DNA of 62,116 nt from contig JAFYWX010000032.1 in NCBI GenBank assembly GCA_017546445.1, forward strand, positions 1 through 62,116. Direction: 5' to 3'. Source of the stretch: Akkermansia sp. (lineage in GTDB: Bacteria; Verrucomicrobiota; Verrucomicrobiia; Verrucomicrobiales; Akkermansiaceae). Below are positions 18,712 through 26,363 of the stretch, one piece after another. Every line of letters starts with the position of its first letter. Within the stretch, counting starts at the first letter, position 1. The translations under genes were made by a program, and so were the position numbers. The notes under the pieces were generated by a model, which did not search any database, was not told where the DNA came from, and worked only from the letters and a program-made list of their open reading frames with translations.

Positions 18712-18995
18712 CAGCCCACGGTAGTGGGCTGTAGAGGTTAGGCAGGGGTCAGCTCGCGAAGCGAGCGCAGCCCCTGCTACACCGAAAATTAAACTGGAGC
18801 CCATGAAATGGGTGACAGAAGCCTCGGTTCTCAATTGTTGCAACCCCTTCTGTCACCCGCTCTCGCGGGCTCCGCCTTTATTTTACAATTAGCAGGGGGT
18901 GCACAATCGCTGGCGGGCTTGCGCCCACCCGGGACGCGATTGCTGCCCCCTGCCTGACATCTCAGCACCCACTCTGTGGGCGCTCAATTCCGTTC
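18712..18995. repeat. Complex hairpin-array element
   Basis: This block consists almost wholly of nested palindromes. CAGCCCAC/GTGGGCTG is at 18712-18731. GCAGGGG...CCCCTGC at 18742-18777 encloses CTCGC/GCGAG. An outer GGAGCCC/GGGCTCC pair (about 18796-18872) encloses CCCAT/ATGGG, a long GGTGACAGAAG/CTTCTGTCACC arm and CCCGC/GCGGG. A second GCAGGGGG...CCCCCTGC unit (about 18892-18955) encloses CAATCGC/GCGATTG and GGCGGGC/GCCCACC. CCCAC/GTGGG is near 18970. No open frame fits. It looks like a mosaic of interspersed repeats; function is unknown. Confidence 0.7.
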
Positions 18996-19017
18996 GCTTC
19001 GCTCACCTGGGCAACGT

Positions 19018-19854
19018 CTACAAATGCATGCATAATTCTGCAAATAACCCAGCAAATCTGAAACAGACCCCAATCACGCTCCAGAGGCGGCCGTTGCGGG
19101 CGCGGATGAGGCGGATATCGAGGTCGAAGGCGTCCCTGAGGTTCTGCTCGGTGAGCACCTCCTCGCGGGAGCCGTGGGCCTGAATCTGGCCCTGGCGCAG
19201 AATCATGCCGCGGCTGAACTCGGGCAGAATGTCCTCGATGCGCTGGGTGATGAAGATGATGGTGAGCTCCGGGTGGGAGTTGGCGAGCTCGGCAATGGTG
19301 TTGAGCAGGAACTCGCGCCCGGCGATGTCGAGGTACACGCTGGGCTCATCCAGTATCATGAGTTCCGGATTGGTCATGAGCGCGCGCGCGATGAGTACCT
19401 TCACCTGCTCACCGGAGCTCATGGTAGCCACGGTGCGGTCCATGAGGTGGTCTGCCCGCAGGCTGTGCATCAGCCCGGCGGCGCGTTCCTCTTCCTCCGG
19501 GGTGGGGTCACGGAACAGGCCGATGGTGGCATCCGGCCCGCTGAGCACCATCTCGCGGCCGGTCCAGTCGCGGTCGCCCAGCCATTGGTGCATGAGCGGG
19601 CTTACCCAGGCGATGTGTTTGCGCAGCTCCTGCAGGTTGACGGTGCCGAATCGGCGGCCCAGCACTTCCACCTTGGCGCCGAAGAGCGGCCAGGCATAGC
19701 CCATGAGCATGCGCACCAGAGTGGTTTTGCCGGCGCCGTTAGCGCCGAGGATGAAGCAGCGCTCGCCCTTCTTCACCTGCCAGCTGATGTTGTGCAGGAT
19801 TTCGCGGCCGGTGAGGTAGACAGTGGCGTTTTCGACATTGATGACGTTTTCCAT
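19018..19854 (-). CDS. ABC transporter ATP-binding protein (orphan)
   Basis: The 278-residue protein is a complete ABC ATPase: Walker A LGANGAGKTT near residue 36, Q-loop near HIAWVSPLMHQW, a signature-like MSSGEQVKVLIARAL, Walker B LMILDEPSVYLD and an H-loop-region IFITQRIEDILPEFSRG. The usual switch His is replaced by Gln (FITQR). No permease or substrate-binding gene lies on either side, so the transporter partner is encoded elsewhere or the protein acts as a soluble ABC factor. It resembles metal/cofactor-uptake or ModF/YlmA-like ATPases, but this is a weak assignment. Its 3' end abuts the hairpin-array repeat and no clean terminator is visible. Confidence 0.8.
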   Translation of the reverse strand: MENVINVENATVYLTGREILHNISWQVKKGERCFILGANGAGKTTLVRMLMGYAWPLFGAKVEVLGRRFGTVNLQELRKHIAWVSPLMHQWLGDRDWTGREMVLSGPDATIGLFRDPTPEEEERAAGLMHSLRADHLMDRTVATMSSGEQVKVLIARALMTNPELMILDEPSVYLDIAGREFLLNTIAELANSHPELTIIFITQRIEDILPEFSRGMILRQGQIQAHGSREEVLTEQNLRDAFDLDIRLIRARNGRLWSVIGVCFRFAGLFAELCMHL

Positions 19855-19887
19855 GGGATGCTTTGAGGTGGGAAGGTGGATGAAAAA

Positions 19888-19918
19888 GATTCGGCGGGTT
19901 GAAGCAACCCGCCGAATC
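19888..19918 (-). terminator. Intrinsic terminator of ilvC
   Basis: GATTCGGCGGGTT (19888-19900) pairs perfectly over 13 bp with AACCCGCCGAATC (19906-19918), followed on the minus strand by TTTTTCATCC. Confidence 0.92.
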
Positions 19919-19935
19919 CTGGATTTGAACTGTGA

Positions 19936-20916
19936 TTAGTTGCGTTCGAACAGGGAGCGAATCTTGCTGCCCACGATTTCGACCGGGTGCTCGGCCAGAG
20001 CAGCGCGCTTGGCCAGCAGGTTGGGAGCGCCGGCGGCGGCTTCTGCCAGCCATACGCGGGCGAACTCGCCAGTCTCGATGCGCTTGAGGCTCTCCTTCAT
20101 CTTCTCCTTCACCTCCGGGCCCAGAATCTGCGGGCCGTTGTAGTATTCACCGAACTCAGCGGTGTTGGAGATTACGCCATTCATGGCCTGGATGCCCTTG
20201 TTGTAGATGATGTCCACGATGAGCTTGGCTTCGTGCACGCATTCGAAGTAGGCCATCTCTGCGGGGTAGCCAGCTTCGATAAGGGTCTCGAAACCATACT
20301 TCATGAGGTCCACGAGACCACCGCAGAGCACGTTCTGCTCACCGAAGAGGTCCTCGTAGGTTTCCTGCTGCATGGTGCATTCCAGCACGCCGCCGCGGGT
20401 CAGACCCTCAGCCTTGGCCATGGCCAGGGCGGTCTGCTGGGCGTTGCCGGAGGGGTTCTGCCATACGGCGATGAGGCCGGGGCAGCCGAAGCCTTCCTCG
20501 AACACGCGGCGCACCTCGGTGCCCGGGCCCTTGGGGGCTACCATGATTACGTCCACGTCAGCCGGGGGAACGATGGTCTTGAACACATAAGCGAAACCGT
20601 GGGAGCAGCACAGGGTCTTGCCGGCGCACAGGTTCGGCTTAATCTGGGTCTCGTACACCTCGCCGTGGTGCTCGTCGGGCAGCAGAATGTGGATGATGTC
20701 GGCCTTGGCGGATGCTTCGGCTACAGTCATTACCTCAAAACCGTCCTGAGCGGCGGCGTCCCAGCTCTTGCCGGGGCGGATACCGATAATTACGTGCACG
20801 CCGCTGTCGCGCATGCAAAGTGCCTGGGCGCGGCCCTGGGCACCGTAGCCAATCACTGCCACCGTCTTACCATTGAGAACGCTCACGTCGGCGTCCTTGT
20901 CGTGGAGAATGTTCAT
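19936..20916 (-). CDS. ilvC: Ketol-acid reductoisomerase (class I)
   Basis: The 326-residue protein is a short class I enzyme that converts acetolactate or acetohydroxybutyrate to the dihydroxy acid in valine, leucine and isoleucine synthesis. The NAD(P)-binding loop is VAVIGYGAQGRAQALCMRDS near residue 20. The knotted metal-binding C-domain includes DLMKYGFETLIEAGYPAEMAYFECVHEAKLIVDIIYNKG, with the Asp and Glu magnesium ligands. It stands alone with a strong terminator. No other ilv genes are adjacent. Confidence 0.97.
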   Translation of the reverse strand: MNILHDKDADVSVLNGKTVAVIGYGAQGRAQALCMRDSGVHVIIGIRPGKSWDAAAQDGFEVMTVAEASAKADIIHILLPDEHHGEVYETQIKPNLCAGKTLCCSHGFAYVFKTIVPPADVDVIMVAPKGPGTEVRRVFEEGFGCPGLIAVWQNPSGNAQQTALAMAKAEGLTRGGVLECTMQQETYEDLFGEQNVLCGGLVDLMKYGFETLIEAGYPAEMAYFECVHEAKLIVDIIYNKGIQAMNGVISNTAEFGEYYNGPQILGPEVKEKMKESLKRIETGEFARVWLAEAAAGAPNLLAKRAALAEHPVEIVGSKIRSLFERN

Positions 20917-21078
20917 TGTTGTGTTCTTGGGTTATCAGTTATCAGGCGGTGTCTGCCTGTCTGTGTAGGCGGAATTGTATCAACGCGGTGAGTTATTGCA
21001 AGCCAAAATTGTGTATTCACAGCGGGGGGTGCTTATTTTTCTTGCGGTGGGGCAGAAATGTGGTAGAGTAAGTGCAGT

Positions 21079-21864
21079 ATGAAGCTTCACAACTCTGTCC
21101 GGCGTGCAGCCGGTTTCACTCTGATTGAATTGCTGGTGGTCATTGCTATTCTGGTGACACTTGCCAGCGTAGCAGGTACTGCCATTTACTCACACATGGG
21201 CGTGGGCGATGAGTCCAAGTGCCGTGCGCACCTGGAGCAGCTCCACCAGCTGGGTATCAAATACAGCCAGGATATTGCCCATTCCGGCCTGCTGCCCACC
21301 AGTGGCATGGAGGATGACGAAGACACCGAGACCGTGAATGAGAATGATGGCTGGTGGATTTCTGTGGCTCCGGAGCTGGATACGGTGGTGTATCCCCGCA
21401 AGATGGGCGGCAAGATGAAGGTTTCCTCCATTTTCCACTGCCCGTCCGACAAGCGCGCCCAGGTAGGCGCTGACAGCACCTTTGCTGCCGATGAGAAGAG
21501 CGTTTCCTACGTATCCTGGACCGATGCCACCGATGACCCGGAGAACCCGAACTCCTGCATCCGCATCACGGCCAAGCAGAACCTGGACAAACTGCCCTGG
21601 CTTTCCGATGGCAACCCGGTGAAGGGTGTGAGCGTGACGGATGTGGACACCTTCAAGAAGCAGGTTATGCCTGCCGCAGAGCGCCACAACGGCAAGATTA
21701 TGGTGGTATATGCCAGCGGCGTGGTGAAGGCCATCGAGATTGATGAGGATTCCACCCCGGAGAAGATGTTCAAGCTGTTTGCTCCGGAGCTGGCTGCCAG
21801 GGATTCCAAGGGTAAGAAAGGCAAGAATGGCCGCAGAGCCTCTGATGCCGATGACGAAGAATGA
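21079..21864 (+). CDS. Type II secretion/type IV pilus-like pseudopilin (PulG family N-terminus)
   Basis: The 261-residue protein has the class III prepilin leader: a short basic peptide, then the cleavage motif GFTLIELLVVIAILVTLASV with conserved Glu at mature position 5, and a membrane helix. Residues 60-230 resemble the soluble domains of the large planctomycete/verrucomicrobial PulG-like protein group, whose roles are mostly unknown. The last 30 residues are charged (KGKKGKNGRR, DADDEE). It would be processed by a prepilin peptidase. No secretion ATPase or secretin gene is nearby, so it may be a stand-alone minor pseudopilin. Its 3' end overlaps tilS. Confidence 0.82.
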   Translation: MKLHNSVRRAAGFTLIELLVVIAILVTLASVAGTAIYSHMGVGDESKCRAHLEQLHQLGIKYSQDIAHSGLLPTSGMEDDEDTETVNENDGWWISVAPELDTVVYPRKMGGKMKVSSIFHCPSDKRAQVGADSTFAADEKSVSYVSWTDATDDPENPNSCIRITAKQNLDKLPWLSDGNPVKGVSVTDVDTFKKQVMPAAERHNGKIMVVYASGVVKAIEIDEDSTPEKMFKLFAPELAARDSKGKKGKNGRRASDADDEE

Positions 21865-22807
21865 TTCTATTCCCCCGCTTCCGCTGGAGCCCGAATGCCT
21901 GCCGTACCTGCGGCAACCGGTTGTTCTGGGGCTGAGCGGAGGCCGCGATTCTGTGGCCCTGCTGCGCCTTCTGGTGCAGCAGGGTTGCTGCGTACACGCG
22001 CTGCATGTGCACCATGGTATACGAGAGGCTGAGGCAGATGCCGATGCGGCGTTCTGTGCGCGGCTGTGTGATGAGCTGGATGTGCCGTTTGAGCTGCAGC
22101 GGGTGGATGTGCCCACTCTGGCTGCAGAGCAGGGCGTGTCTCTGGAGACGGCAGGCCGGCATGCGCGCCGCTGGTTGCTGGCGGCGGCTGCGCGCCGCTG
22201 CGGTGGCCGCACAGTGGTGCTGGCGCACCATGCCGATGACCAGGCAGAGACGGTGCTGTTCCGCCTGGCACGCGGTGCCGCGGGTATGCGGGGTATGCAG
22301 CCGGTCTATGTAGCCGGGGGTACCACCTGGCTGCGCCCGTTGCTCAGCTGCCGCCGCACAGAGCTTACCGAGTGGTTGCAGCGTATCGGCCAGCCCTGGC
22401 GGGATGATTCTACTAACGCGGTGCCGGATGTGGCGCGCAATGCGCTGCGCCTGGAGGCGCTGCCGGCTATTAATAAGGCGCTGGGGCGGGATGTGACCCC
22501 CATTCTCAACCGCAGTGCCCGTCTGCATGCTGAAACTATGGCCGCGCTGGAGGCTGCGCTGGAGGCTCTGCCCTCCCGGGACCCGCAAGGGCGCCTGTAT
22601 CTCCCCTTTGTGTGGCAGCAGCCGCTGGCGTTGCAGAAGGCTATTGTGCGCCGCTACCTGCAGCAGAATAACGTGTCGGATATCAGTGAGGAGATGGTGC
22701 TGAACATCGTGGCTATTCTGCCGGCAGGGGCTGAATCTGCCCGGGTGAATCTGCCGGGCGACCGCCGCGCCTGCCGCCGCGAGCGCCGCCTGGTGATTGA
22801 GGATTGA
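21845..22807 (+). CDS. tilS: tRNA(Ile)-lysidine synthase, short form
   Basis: The likely start is ATG 21845 (MPMTKNDSIP) or 21851, overlapping the pseudopilin end by 14-20 bases. The 320-residue protein has the PP-loop LGLSGGRDSVALLRLL (SGGxDS) near residue 28, then VHHGIREAEADADAAF and LAHHADDQAETVLFRLARGA, all typical of TilS. The enzyme converts C34 of tRNA-Ile(CAU) to lysidine so that AUA is decoded. It is well short of the ~430 residues of E. coli TilS and lacks the C-terminal domain, like several shorter TilS proteins. It ends at a bidirectional terminator. Confidence 0.92.
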   Translation: MPMTKNDSIPPLPLEPECLPYLRQPVVLGLSGGRDSVALLRLLVQQGCCVHALHVHHGIREAEADADAAFCARLCDELDVPFELQRVDVPTLAAEQGVSLETAGRHARRWLLAAAARRCGGRTVVLAHHADDQAETVLFRLARGAAGMRGMQPVYVAGGTTWLRPLLSCRRTELTEWLQRIGQPWRDDSTNAVPDVARNALRLEALPAINKALGRDVTPILNRSARLHAETMAALEAALEALPSRDPQGRLYLPFVWQQPLALQKAIVRRYLQQNNVSDISEEMVLNIVAILPAGAESARVNLPGDRRACRRERRLVIED

Positions 22808-22833
22808 GCGTTGGAAAAATATCCCGAAAAAAA

Positions 22834-22855
22834 AGCGCCGCAGCATTGCGGCGCT
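22834..22855. terminator. Bidirectional terminator between tilS and the FHA-like gene
   Basis: AGCGCCGCA (22834-22842) pairs with TGCGGCGCT (22847-22855), flanked by an A-tract on the left and TTTTT on the right. Confidence 0.88.
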
Positions 22856-22883
22856 TTTTGCTGGGTAAAATGGAATCCGGCTG

Positions 22884-23474
22884 TTACTTGAGCAGCTCGT
22901 CGATGAGGAATTCACCGGTAATCATCCAGTAGCGCAGGGTGAGACCTGCCAGGAAAGCGGCGGCCAGAATGAAGATGACGTACAGACGGCGCAGGATGAT
23001 ATGCAGGGTGCTGTCTTCCTCAGTGTAGGAAATGACGCCGTCCACAGGAGCGTGGCCTGCAGCTTTCTTCTTCTTCTTTTTCTTGGCTTTCTTTTTCTTC
23101 GGGGTGGACTCCTCCGCAGCAGGGGCTGCGGCGGGAGCCTCTTCGGCGGGGGCTTCCTCGGTGGTGGCTGCTGCTGTAGAGCCATCATCGTACACAAGCA
23201 TGGCAGAGCCGATGTTGTATGCCGCGCGGGGAACCAGAATGGCGGAATCCGTGGGCTGACCTTCGGCCAGCAGTGAGGCTTCCGGGGATACGATGGAAAT
23301 CACATATCCCTCTTCCTGCAGGGTGATGGTGCAGTGCTGCGGCTGCAAATCTGTGATGTGAGGCAGGGAAATTGAGCAGTCCTCCCCCGTGCCGATGAGC
23401 AGCGCGGAGCCGTCCACGGGGAGTTCGTAACGGTAATCATTACCGGCAGAGTCGATAATATCGATGGCGGGCAT
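22884..23474 (-). CDS. FHA-like domain protein with Lys-rich linker and C-terminal membrane anchor
   Basis: The start is placed at 23474 (MPAIDIIDSAGNDYRYELPV), giving 196 residues. The first ~95 residues have an FHA-like beta pattern: LLIGTGEDCSISLPHITDLQPQHCTITL resembles the usual GRxxxxDxxLxxxxVSxxHxxI core, though the Arg is changed to Thr in IGTGED and the SxxH to LQPQH. An Ala/Glu/Pro linker and a Lys run (PKKKKAKKKKKKK) follow. A hydrophobic segment near residues 165-188 suggests a tail anchor. It may bind a phosphothreonine peptide or a diverged ligand at the membrane; the loss of key residues makes this uncertain. Confidence 0.6.
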   Translation of the reverse strand: MPAIDIIDSAGNDYRYELPVDGSALLIGTGEDCSISLPHITDLQPQHCTITLQEEGYVISIVSPEASLLAEGQPTDSAILVPRAAYNIGSAMLVYDDGSTAAATTEEAPAEEAPAAAPAAEESTPKKKKAKKKKKKKAAGHAPVDGVISYTEEDSTLHIILRRLYVIFILAAAFLAGLTLRYWMITGEFLIDELLK

Positions 23475-23579
23475 ATGTGTGCTCAGTATGCCATATGTGG
23501 CAGAAAAGGCAAGGAAAAAGCTCCGGCCGGGGCAATTATTCACCCTGCTGGGGTTAATCGGCCGGCGCCATTCCTGCCA

Positions 23580-24122
23580 TTATTGCGGCAGGGCGCGCAG
23601 GATTTCCTGCACGATGAGCTCCTCATCCACCAGTCTGCCCTTGCCGGGTACGCCGCAGGCCAGCATGCCTTCCTCTGCCGGGCCGATGATGCGGTGTTCT
23701 GCGCGTGCGGCCAGGGTGGCGGCGTTGGCCTGGGTGGCGGGGTGGTCCCACATCATGCCGTTCATGGCGGGGAAGATGAGAACCGGCCCCCGGTAGGCCA
23801 GGTACAGGCTGGTGAGGGCATTCGGGCACTGGCCGTGTGCCATGCAGGCCATGGTGTTGGCAGAAGCCGGCACCACGGCCAGCACATCGGCGCGCTGGGC
23901 CAGGTCAATATGCACGGGAACCCAGCTCCCGGTCTCATCCTCAAAGGTGGTGATGACCGGGTTGCGGGAGAGAGTCATGAGCGTGAGCGGGGTTACAAAT
24001 TCCAGCGCTGCCGGGGTGCAGACGCAGTGTACCGTGTGCCCGAGTTTGACGAGCCGGGAGGCTACGCTGGCTGCCTTGTAGGCGGCGATGGAACCGCATA
24101 TTCCCAGAACGATGGTTGCCAT
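23580..24122 (-). CDS. coaC: Flavoprotein of the CoaC/HFCD family, probable phosphopantothenoylcysteine decarboxylase
   Basis: The 180-residue protein has the HFCD flavoprotein layout: LGICGSIAAYKAASVASRL at the N-terminus, HIDLAQRADVLAVVPASANTMACMAHG with the active-site His and the PASANT block, PAMNGMMWDHPATQANAATL with the PAMNxxMW substrate-recognition motif, and GPAEEGMLACGVPGKGRLVD with the catalytic-type Cys loop. These motifs favour CoaC, which decarboxylates 4'-phosphopantothenoylcysteine in CoA synthesis. It is the decarboxylase domain alone; the CoaB ligase half, often fused, must be elsewhere. It lies 30 bases after the ridA stop and may be co-transcribed with it. Confidence 0.85.
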   Translation of the reverse strand: MATIVLGICGSIAAYKAASVASRLVKLGHTVHCVCTPAALEFVTPLTLMTLSRNPVITTFEDETGSWVPVHIDLAQRADVLAVVPASANTMACMAHGQCPNALTSLYLAYRGPVLIFPAMNGMMWDHPATQANAATLAARAEHRIIGPAEEGMLACGVPGKGRLVDEELIVQEILRALPQ

Positions 24123-24152
24123 GGCTCTCTTCCGTTAGTATGTTGGTGATTT

Positions 24153-24623
24153 TTAGCAGGCGGAGGGGTCGAACTCCACAATCATGTTGATTTCCACGGC
24201 CACGCCCAGGGGCAGGCTGGGTACACCCACGGCAGAGCGCGTGTGGGCTGCTTCCGGGCCGAGTAGCTCTACCAGCAGGTCGGAGGCGCCGTTGAGCACC
24301 TTGGCCTGGTCGGTGAAATCCGGGGTGCAGTTCACAAAACCATTCACGGCCACAATCTTGCGCAGCGGGGCAAAGCTGCCCAGCTCGGCCTGGATGACGG
24401 CCAGACGGTTCAGAATGGCAGCCTGGGCTGCGCGCTGGCCGTCCTCAATGCTCACCTCGGCACCCAGCTTGCCGTATACAGCCACATCGCCGTTGATGGA
24501 GATGCCGCCGGAAAGGTGCAGGTAGTTGCCGGTGCGGATGCACTGAACATAGGAGCCGACAGGGGCGGGGGCGGGGTTGAGCTTCAGCCCCTTCTTCTCG
24601 AGTACTTCAAAATTGAATTCCAT
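24153..24623 (-). CDS. ridA: RidA-family (YjgF/YER057c/UK114) protein
   Basis: ATG 24623 (MEFNFEVLEKKGLKLNPAPA) gives 156 residues; the upstream in-frame extension runs into the tRNA terminator and is rejected. VGSYVQCIRTGNYLHLSGGI and VFGKLG-like VAVYGKLGAEVSIEDGQRAA are typical of the YjgF fold, and GVPSLPLGVAVEINMIVEF is the conserved C-terminal block. The Arg that binds the imine substrate in archetypal RidA (in a CxRVTIF-like context) is not obvious, as the end reads SAVGVPSLPLG. It may therefore be a Rid2-7 subfamily member rather than a canonical enamine/imine deaminase. It lies just upstream of the coaC-like gene. Confidence 0.85.
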   Translation of the reverse strand: MEFNFEVLEKKGLKLNPAPAPVGSYVQCIRTGNYLHLSGGISINGDVAVYGKLGAEVSIEDGQRAAQAAILNRLAVIQAELGSFAPLRKIVAVNGFVNCTPDFTDQAKVLNGASDLLVELLGPEAAHTRSAVGVPSLPLGVAVEINMIVEFDPSAC

Positions 24624-24689
24624 ATCTTGAATGGTGTTATCGGGTTGCTGCCAGCATACACTGCAGCGAGCGGCTTGGCAAGGAAAAAC

Positions 24690-24725
24690 AAAGAAGCCCG
24701 GCAAGTTGACTTGCTGGGCTTCTTT
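24690..24725 (-). terminator. Intrinsic terminator of tRNA-Asn
   Basis: AAAGAAGCCCGGCAAG (24690-24705) pairs with CTTGCTGGGCTTCTTT (24710-24725) with one G-U pair. GTTTTTCC follows on the minus strand. It begins immediately after the mature tRNA. Confidence 0.88.
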
Positions 24726-24727
24726 GA

Positions 24728-24799
24728 CTCCGGCGGTTGGGATCGAACCAACGACCTAATGATTAACAGTCATCCGCTCTTCCGCTGAGCTACGCCGGA
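24728..24799 (-). tRNA. tRNA-Asn (anticodon GUU)
   Basis: The minus strand gives a full cloverleaf. The 7-bp acceptor TCCGGCG/CGCCGGA is followed by discriminator G, as expected for Asn. The D-arm is AGCTCAGCGGAAGAGC, the anticodon loop CTGTTAA carries GTT, and the T-loop is TTCGATC. CCA is not encoded. Confidence 0.97.
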
Positions 24800-24831
24800 T
24801 TTTGCTTTCCCCGTTGACGGGGTGCGAGGGC

Positions 24832-24860
24832 ATTTTACTACTTTGTTTGGTGCATTGCAA
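24832..24860 (-). promoter_or_regulatory. Promoter of tRNA-Asn
   Basis: On the minus strand TTGCAA (24860-24855), a 17-base spacer and TAAAAT (24837-24832) precede the tRNA by about 32 bases. Confidence 0.7.
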
Positions 24861-24925
24861 GACTTTTTTTAAAGAAAATGCAAATTTTATTGCAAAGTGC
24901 GTCCCAAAAGGGGTAAAATGAGCCC

Positions 24926-25690
24926 ATGAACAGCCAGAATTCTCATTCATGGACCCTTCGTTTCCGCCTTTTTGGCGTTCCGGTGCAGATTTTGCCCATA
25001 TCCTGGGTGGTGCTGGCCTTGCTGGGTGGCGCCATGGGGGTGACGGATGCCGACGGACTTACCAGCGTGGTGATATTTGTAGTGGCCGGCATGCTGTGTC
25101 TGCTGGTGCATGAGTTCGGCCATGCGCTGGTGGGGCGCAGCGCCGGGGCTCTGGTGGAAGGGGTGGAGATTGCCGGCATGGGCGGCACTACTTCCTTCAT
25201 GACCCTGCCGCCGCGGCGTGTAGGTTATTTTATGATGACGCTGGCGGGTCCGCTGGCTTCTCTGCTACTGGGTGGGGTGCTGGGCTTGTGTTTTGGTGCG
25301 CTTCTGGGGTGTCCGTGGGCAGGGGTGCGCTATGCGTATCTGATGCCGTGGATGGAGGTGCTGCCCTATGAGCTGCAGCATGAGCTGCTGCTGGGGTTGA
25401 ATGCACATGAGGTGTCTCCGGTGGTGCTGCAGGCGTTCACCACGGGTATGCTCATCTGCTTCTGGTGGAGTATTTTCAACCTGCTGCCCATTTTTCCGCT
25501 GGATGGCGGTAAGCTGCTGGGGTCGGTGCTGAATAATTACCTCATCCCCTGCGTGCTCGGCCTGGTTGCTGGTTCGGCGCTGGCTATCTGGGCGCTGATT
25601 GCAGGGCAGTGGTTCAATGTGATGATTCTGGGTTACCTGGTCTTTATCAACTGGCAGTACTTCCGGGTTCTGACCAGGCGGAATGGATGA
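24926..25690 (+). CDS. M50-family (site-2 protease type) membrane metalloprotease
   Basis: The 254-residue membrane protein has the intramembrane zinc site of site-2 proteases: HEFGHALVG (HExxH) in a membrane helix near residue 70, and FPLDGGKLLG (the LDGG motif that supplies the third ligand) near residue 193. At least five hydrophobic segments are visible. There is no PDZ or CBS domain, so it fits the compact group rather than RseP or SpoIVFB with CBS. It may cleave a transmembrane regulator or signal remnant; no candidate substrate is adjacent. It ends at a strong hairpin shared with the convergent flavin reductase gene. Confidence 0.9.
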   Translation: MNSQNSHSWTLRFRLFGVPVQILPISWVVLALLGGAMGVTDADGLTSVVIFVVAGMLCLLVHEFGHALVGRSAGALVEGVEIAGMGGTTSFMTLPPRRVGYFMMTLAGPLASLLLGGVLGLCFGALLGCPWAGVRYAYLMPWMEVLPYELQHELLLGLNAHEVSPVVLQAFTTGMLICFWWSIFNLLPIFPLDGGKLLGSVLNNYLIPCVLGLVAGSALAIWALIAGQWFNVMILGYLVFINWQYFRVLTRRNG

Positions 25691-25714
25691 TTGATGCAGA
25701 ATAGGTTTCAAAAC

Positions 25715-25748
25715 GCAGAATCACCTGAGAAATCTCAGGTGATTCTGC
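25715..25748. terminator. Terminator between the M50 protease and flavin reductase genes
   Basis: GCAGAATCACCTGAG (25715-25729) pairs perfectly over 15 bp with CTCAGGTGATTCTGC (25734-25748), followed by ATTTTG on the plus strand and GTTTTG on the minus strand. Confidence 0.85.
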
Positions 25749-25775
25749 ATTTTGACTTCTGAAATTCTGTGTTCT

Positions 25776-26282
25776 TTACTGCACCAGGGCGGCAGAAATT
25801 TCGCAGATGTAGAGGGTGTGCAGGGGGTTATCCTCGGCATACCAGGCGGGGGATACTTCGCTCCAGTCGATGAAGTCTGCCTCCTGCAGAGTGGTGCGGA
25901 ACATCTTGCGGCATTCCAGCACCAGCTCAGCGTTCTCGAAAGTGGGCAGGCCGGCGGGGGTGGTGGCGGGCACCAGGGAGGTGTTGGCCATCTTGTCCAC
26001 GTCGCGCCCGGAGTTGCGGCCGCAGAAGACGAGGTCCTGGCGGTACTGCTCGGGCATGAAGCTCAGGGTGAAGGCGGGCTGCTCATCAATAAAGGTGGCG
26101 GTGTGGCGGTTCGGGCGCACAAAGACGAAAGCCACCGGGCGGTTCCAGAGGAAACCGATGCCGCCCCAGCTGGCAGTCATGCAGTTGAATTTCTCCGGCG
26201 TGCCGGCGGTCACCAGCATCCACTGCTTGCCGATGAGCTGCACCGGGCTGGTCGTGATTTCGGTAATATCGATATTCTTCAT
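25776..26282 (-). CDS. Flavin reductase-like FMN-binding protein
   Basis: The 168-residue protein matches the flavin reductase-like split-barrel family: WMLVTAGTPEKFNCMTASWGGIGFLWNRPVAFVFVRPNRHT forms the FMN-binding core, followed by FTLSFMPEQYRQDLVFCGRNSGRDVDK. Relatives reduce free flavin with NAD(P)H or carry FMN as electron-transfer proteins. No cognate oxygenase or flavodoxin gene is adjacent, so the partner is unknown. It follows guaB on the same strand, but a strong hairpin lies between, so it probably has its own promoter in the 20-40 bases before its ATG. Confidence 0.85.
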   Translation of the reverse strand: MKNIDITEITTSPVQLIGKQWMLVTAGTPEKFNCMTASWGGIGFLWNRPVAFVFVRPNRHTATFIDEQPAFTLSFMPEQYRQDLVFCGRNSGRDVDKMANTSLVPATTPAGLPTFENAELVLECRKMFRTTLQEADFIDWSEVSPAWYAEDNPLHTLYICEISAALVQ

Positions 26283-26304
26283 ATAGGTTTTTCTTTCTGC
26301 AAAA

Positions 26305-26326
26305 CGGCGCGCCCGCAGGCGCGCCG
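26305..26326 (-). terminator. Intrinsic terminator of guaB
   Basis: CGGCGCGCC (26305-26313) pairs perfectly with GGCGCGCCG (26318-26326). TTTTGCAG follows on the minus strand. Confidence 0.75.
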
Positions 26327-26363
26327 TCGTGTTAAATGGTATGCGTTGTTACCAATCGCTCTA

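Noticed and set aside
18712..18995. Retron or group II intron
   Set aside because: No reverse transcriptase gene is nearby and no intron domain V was recognised.
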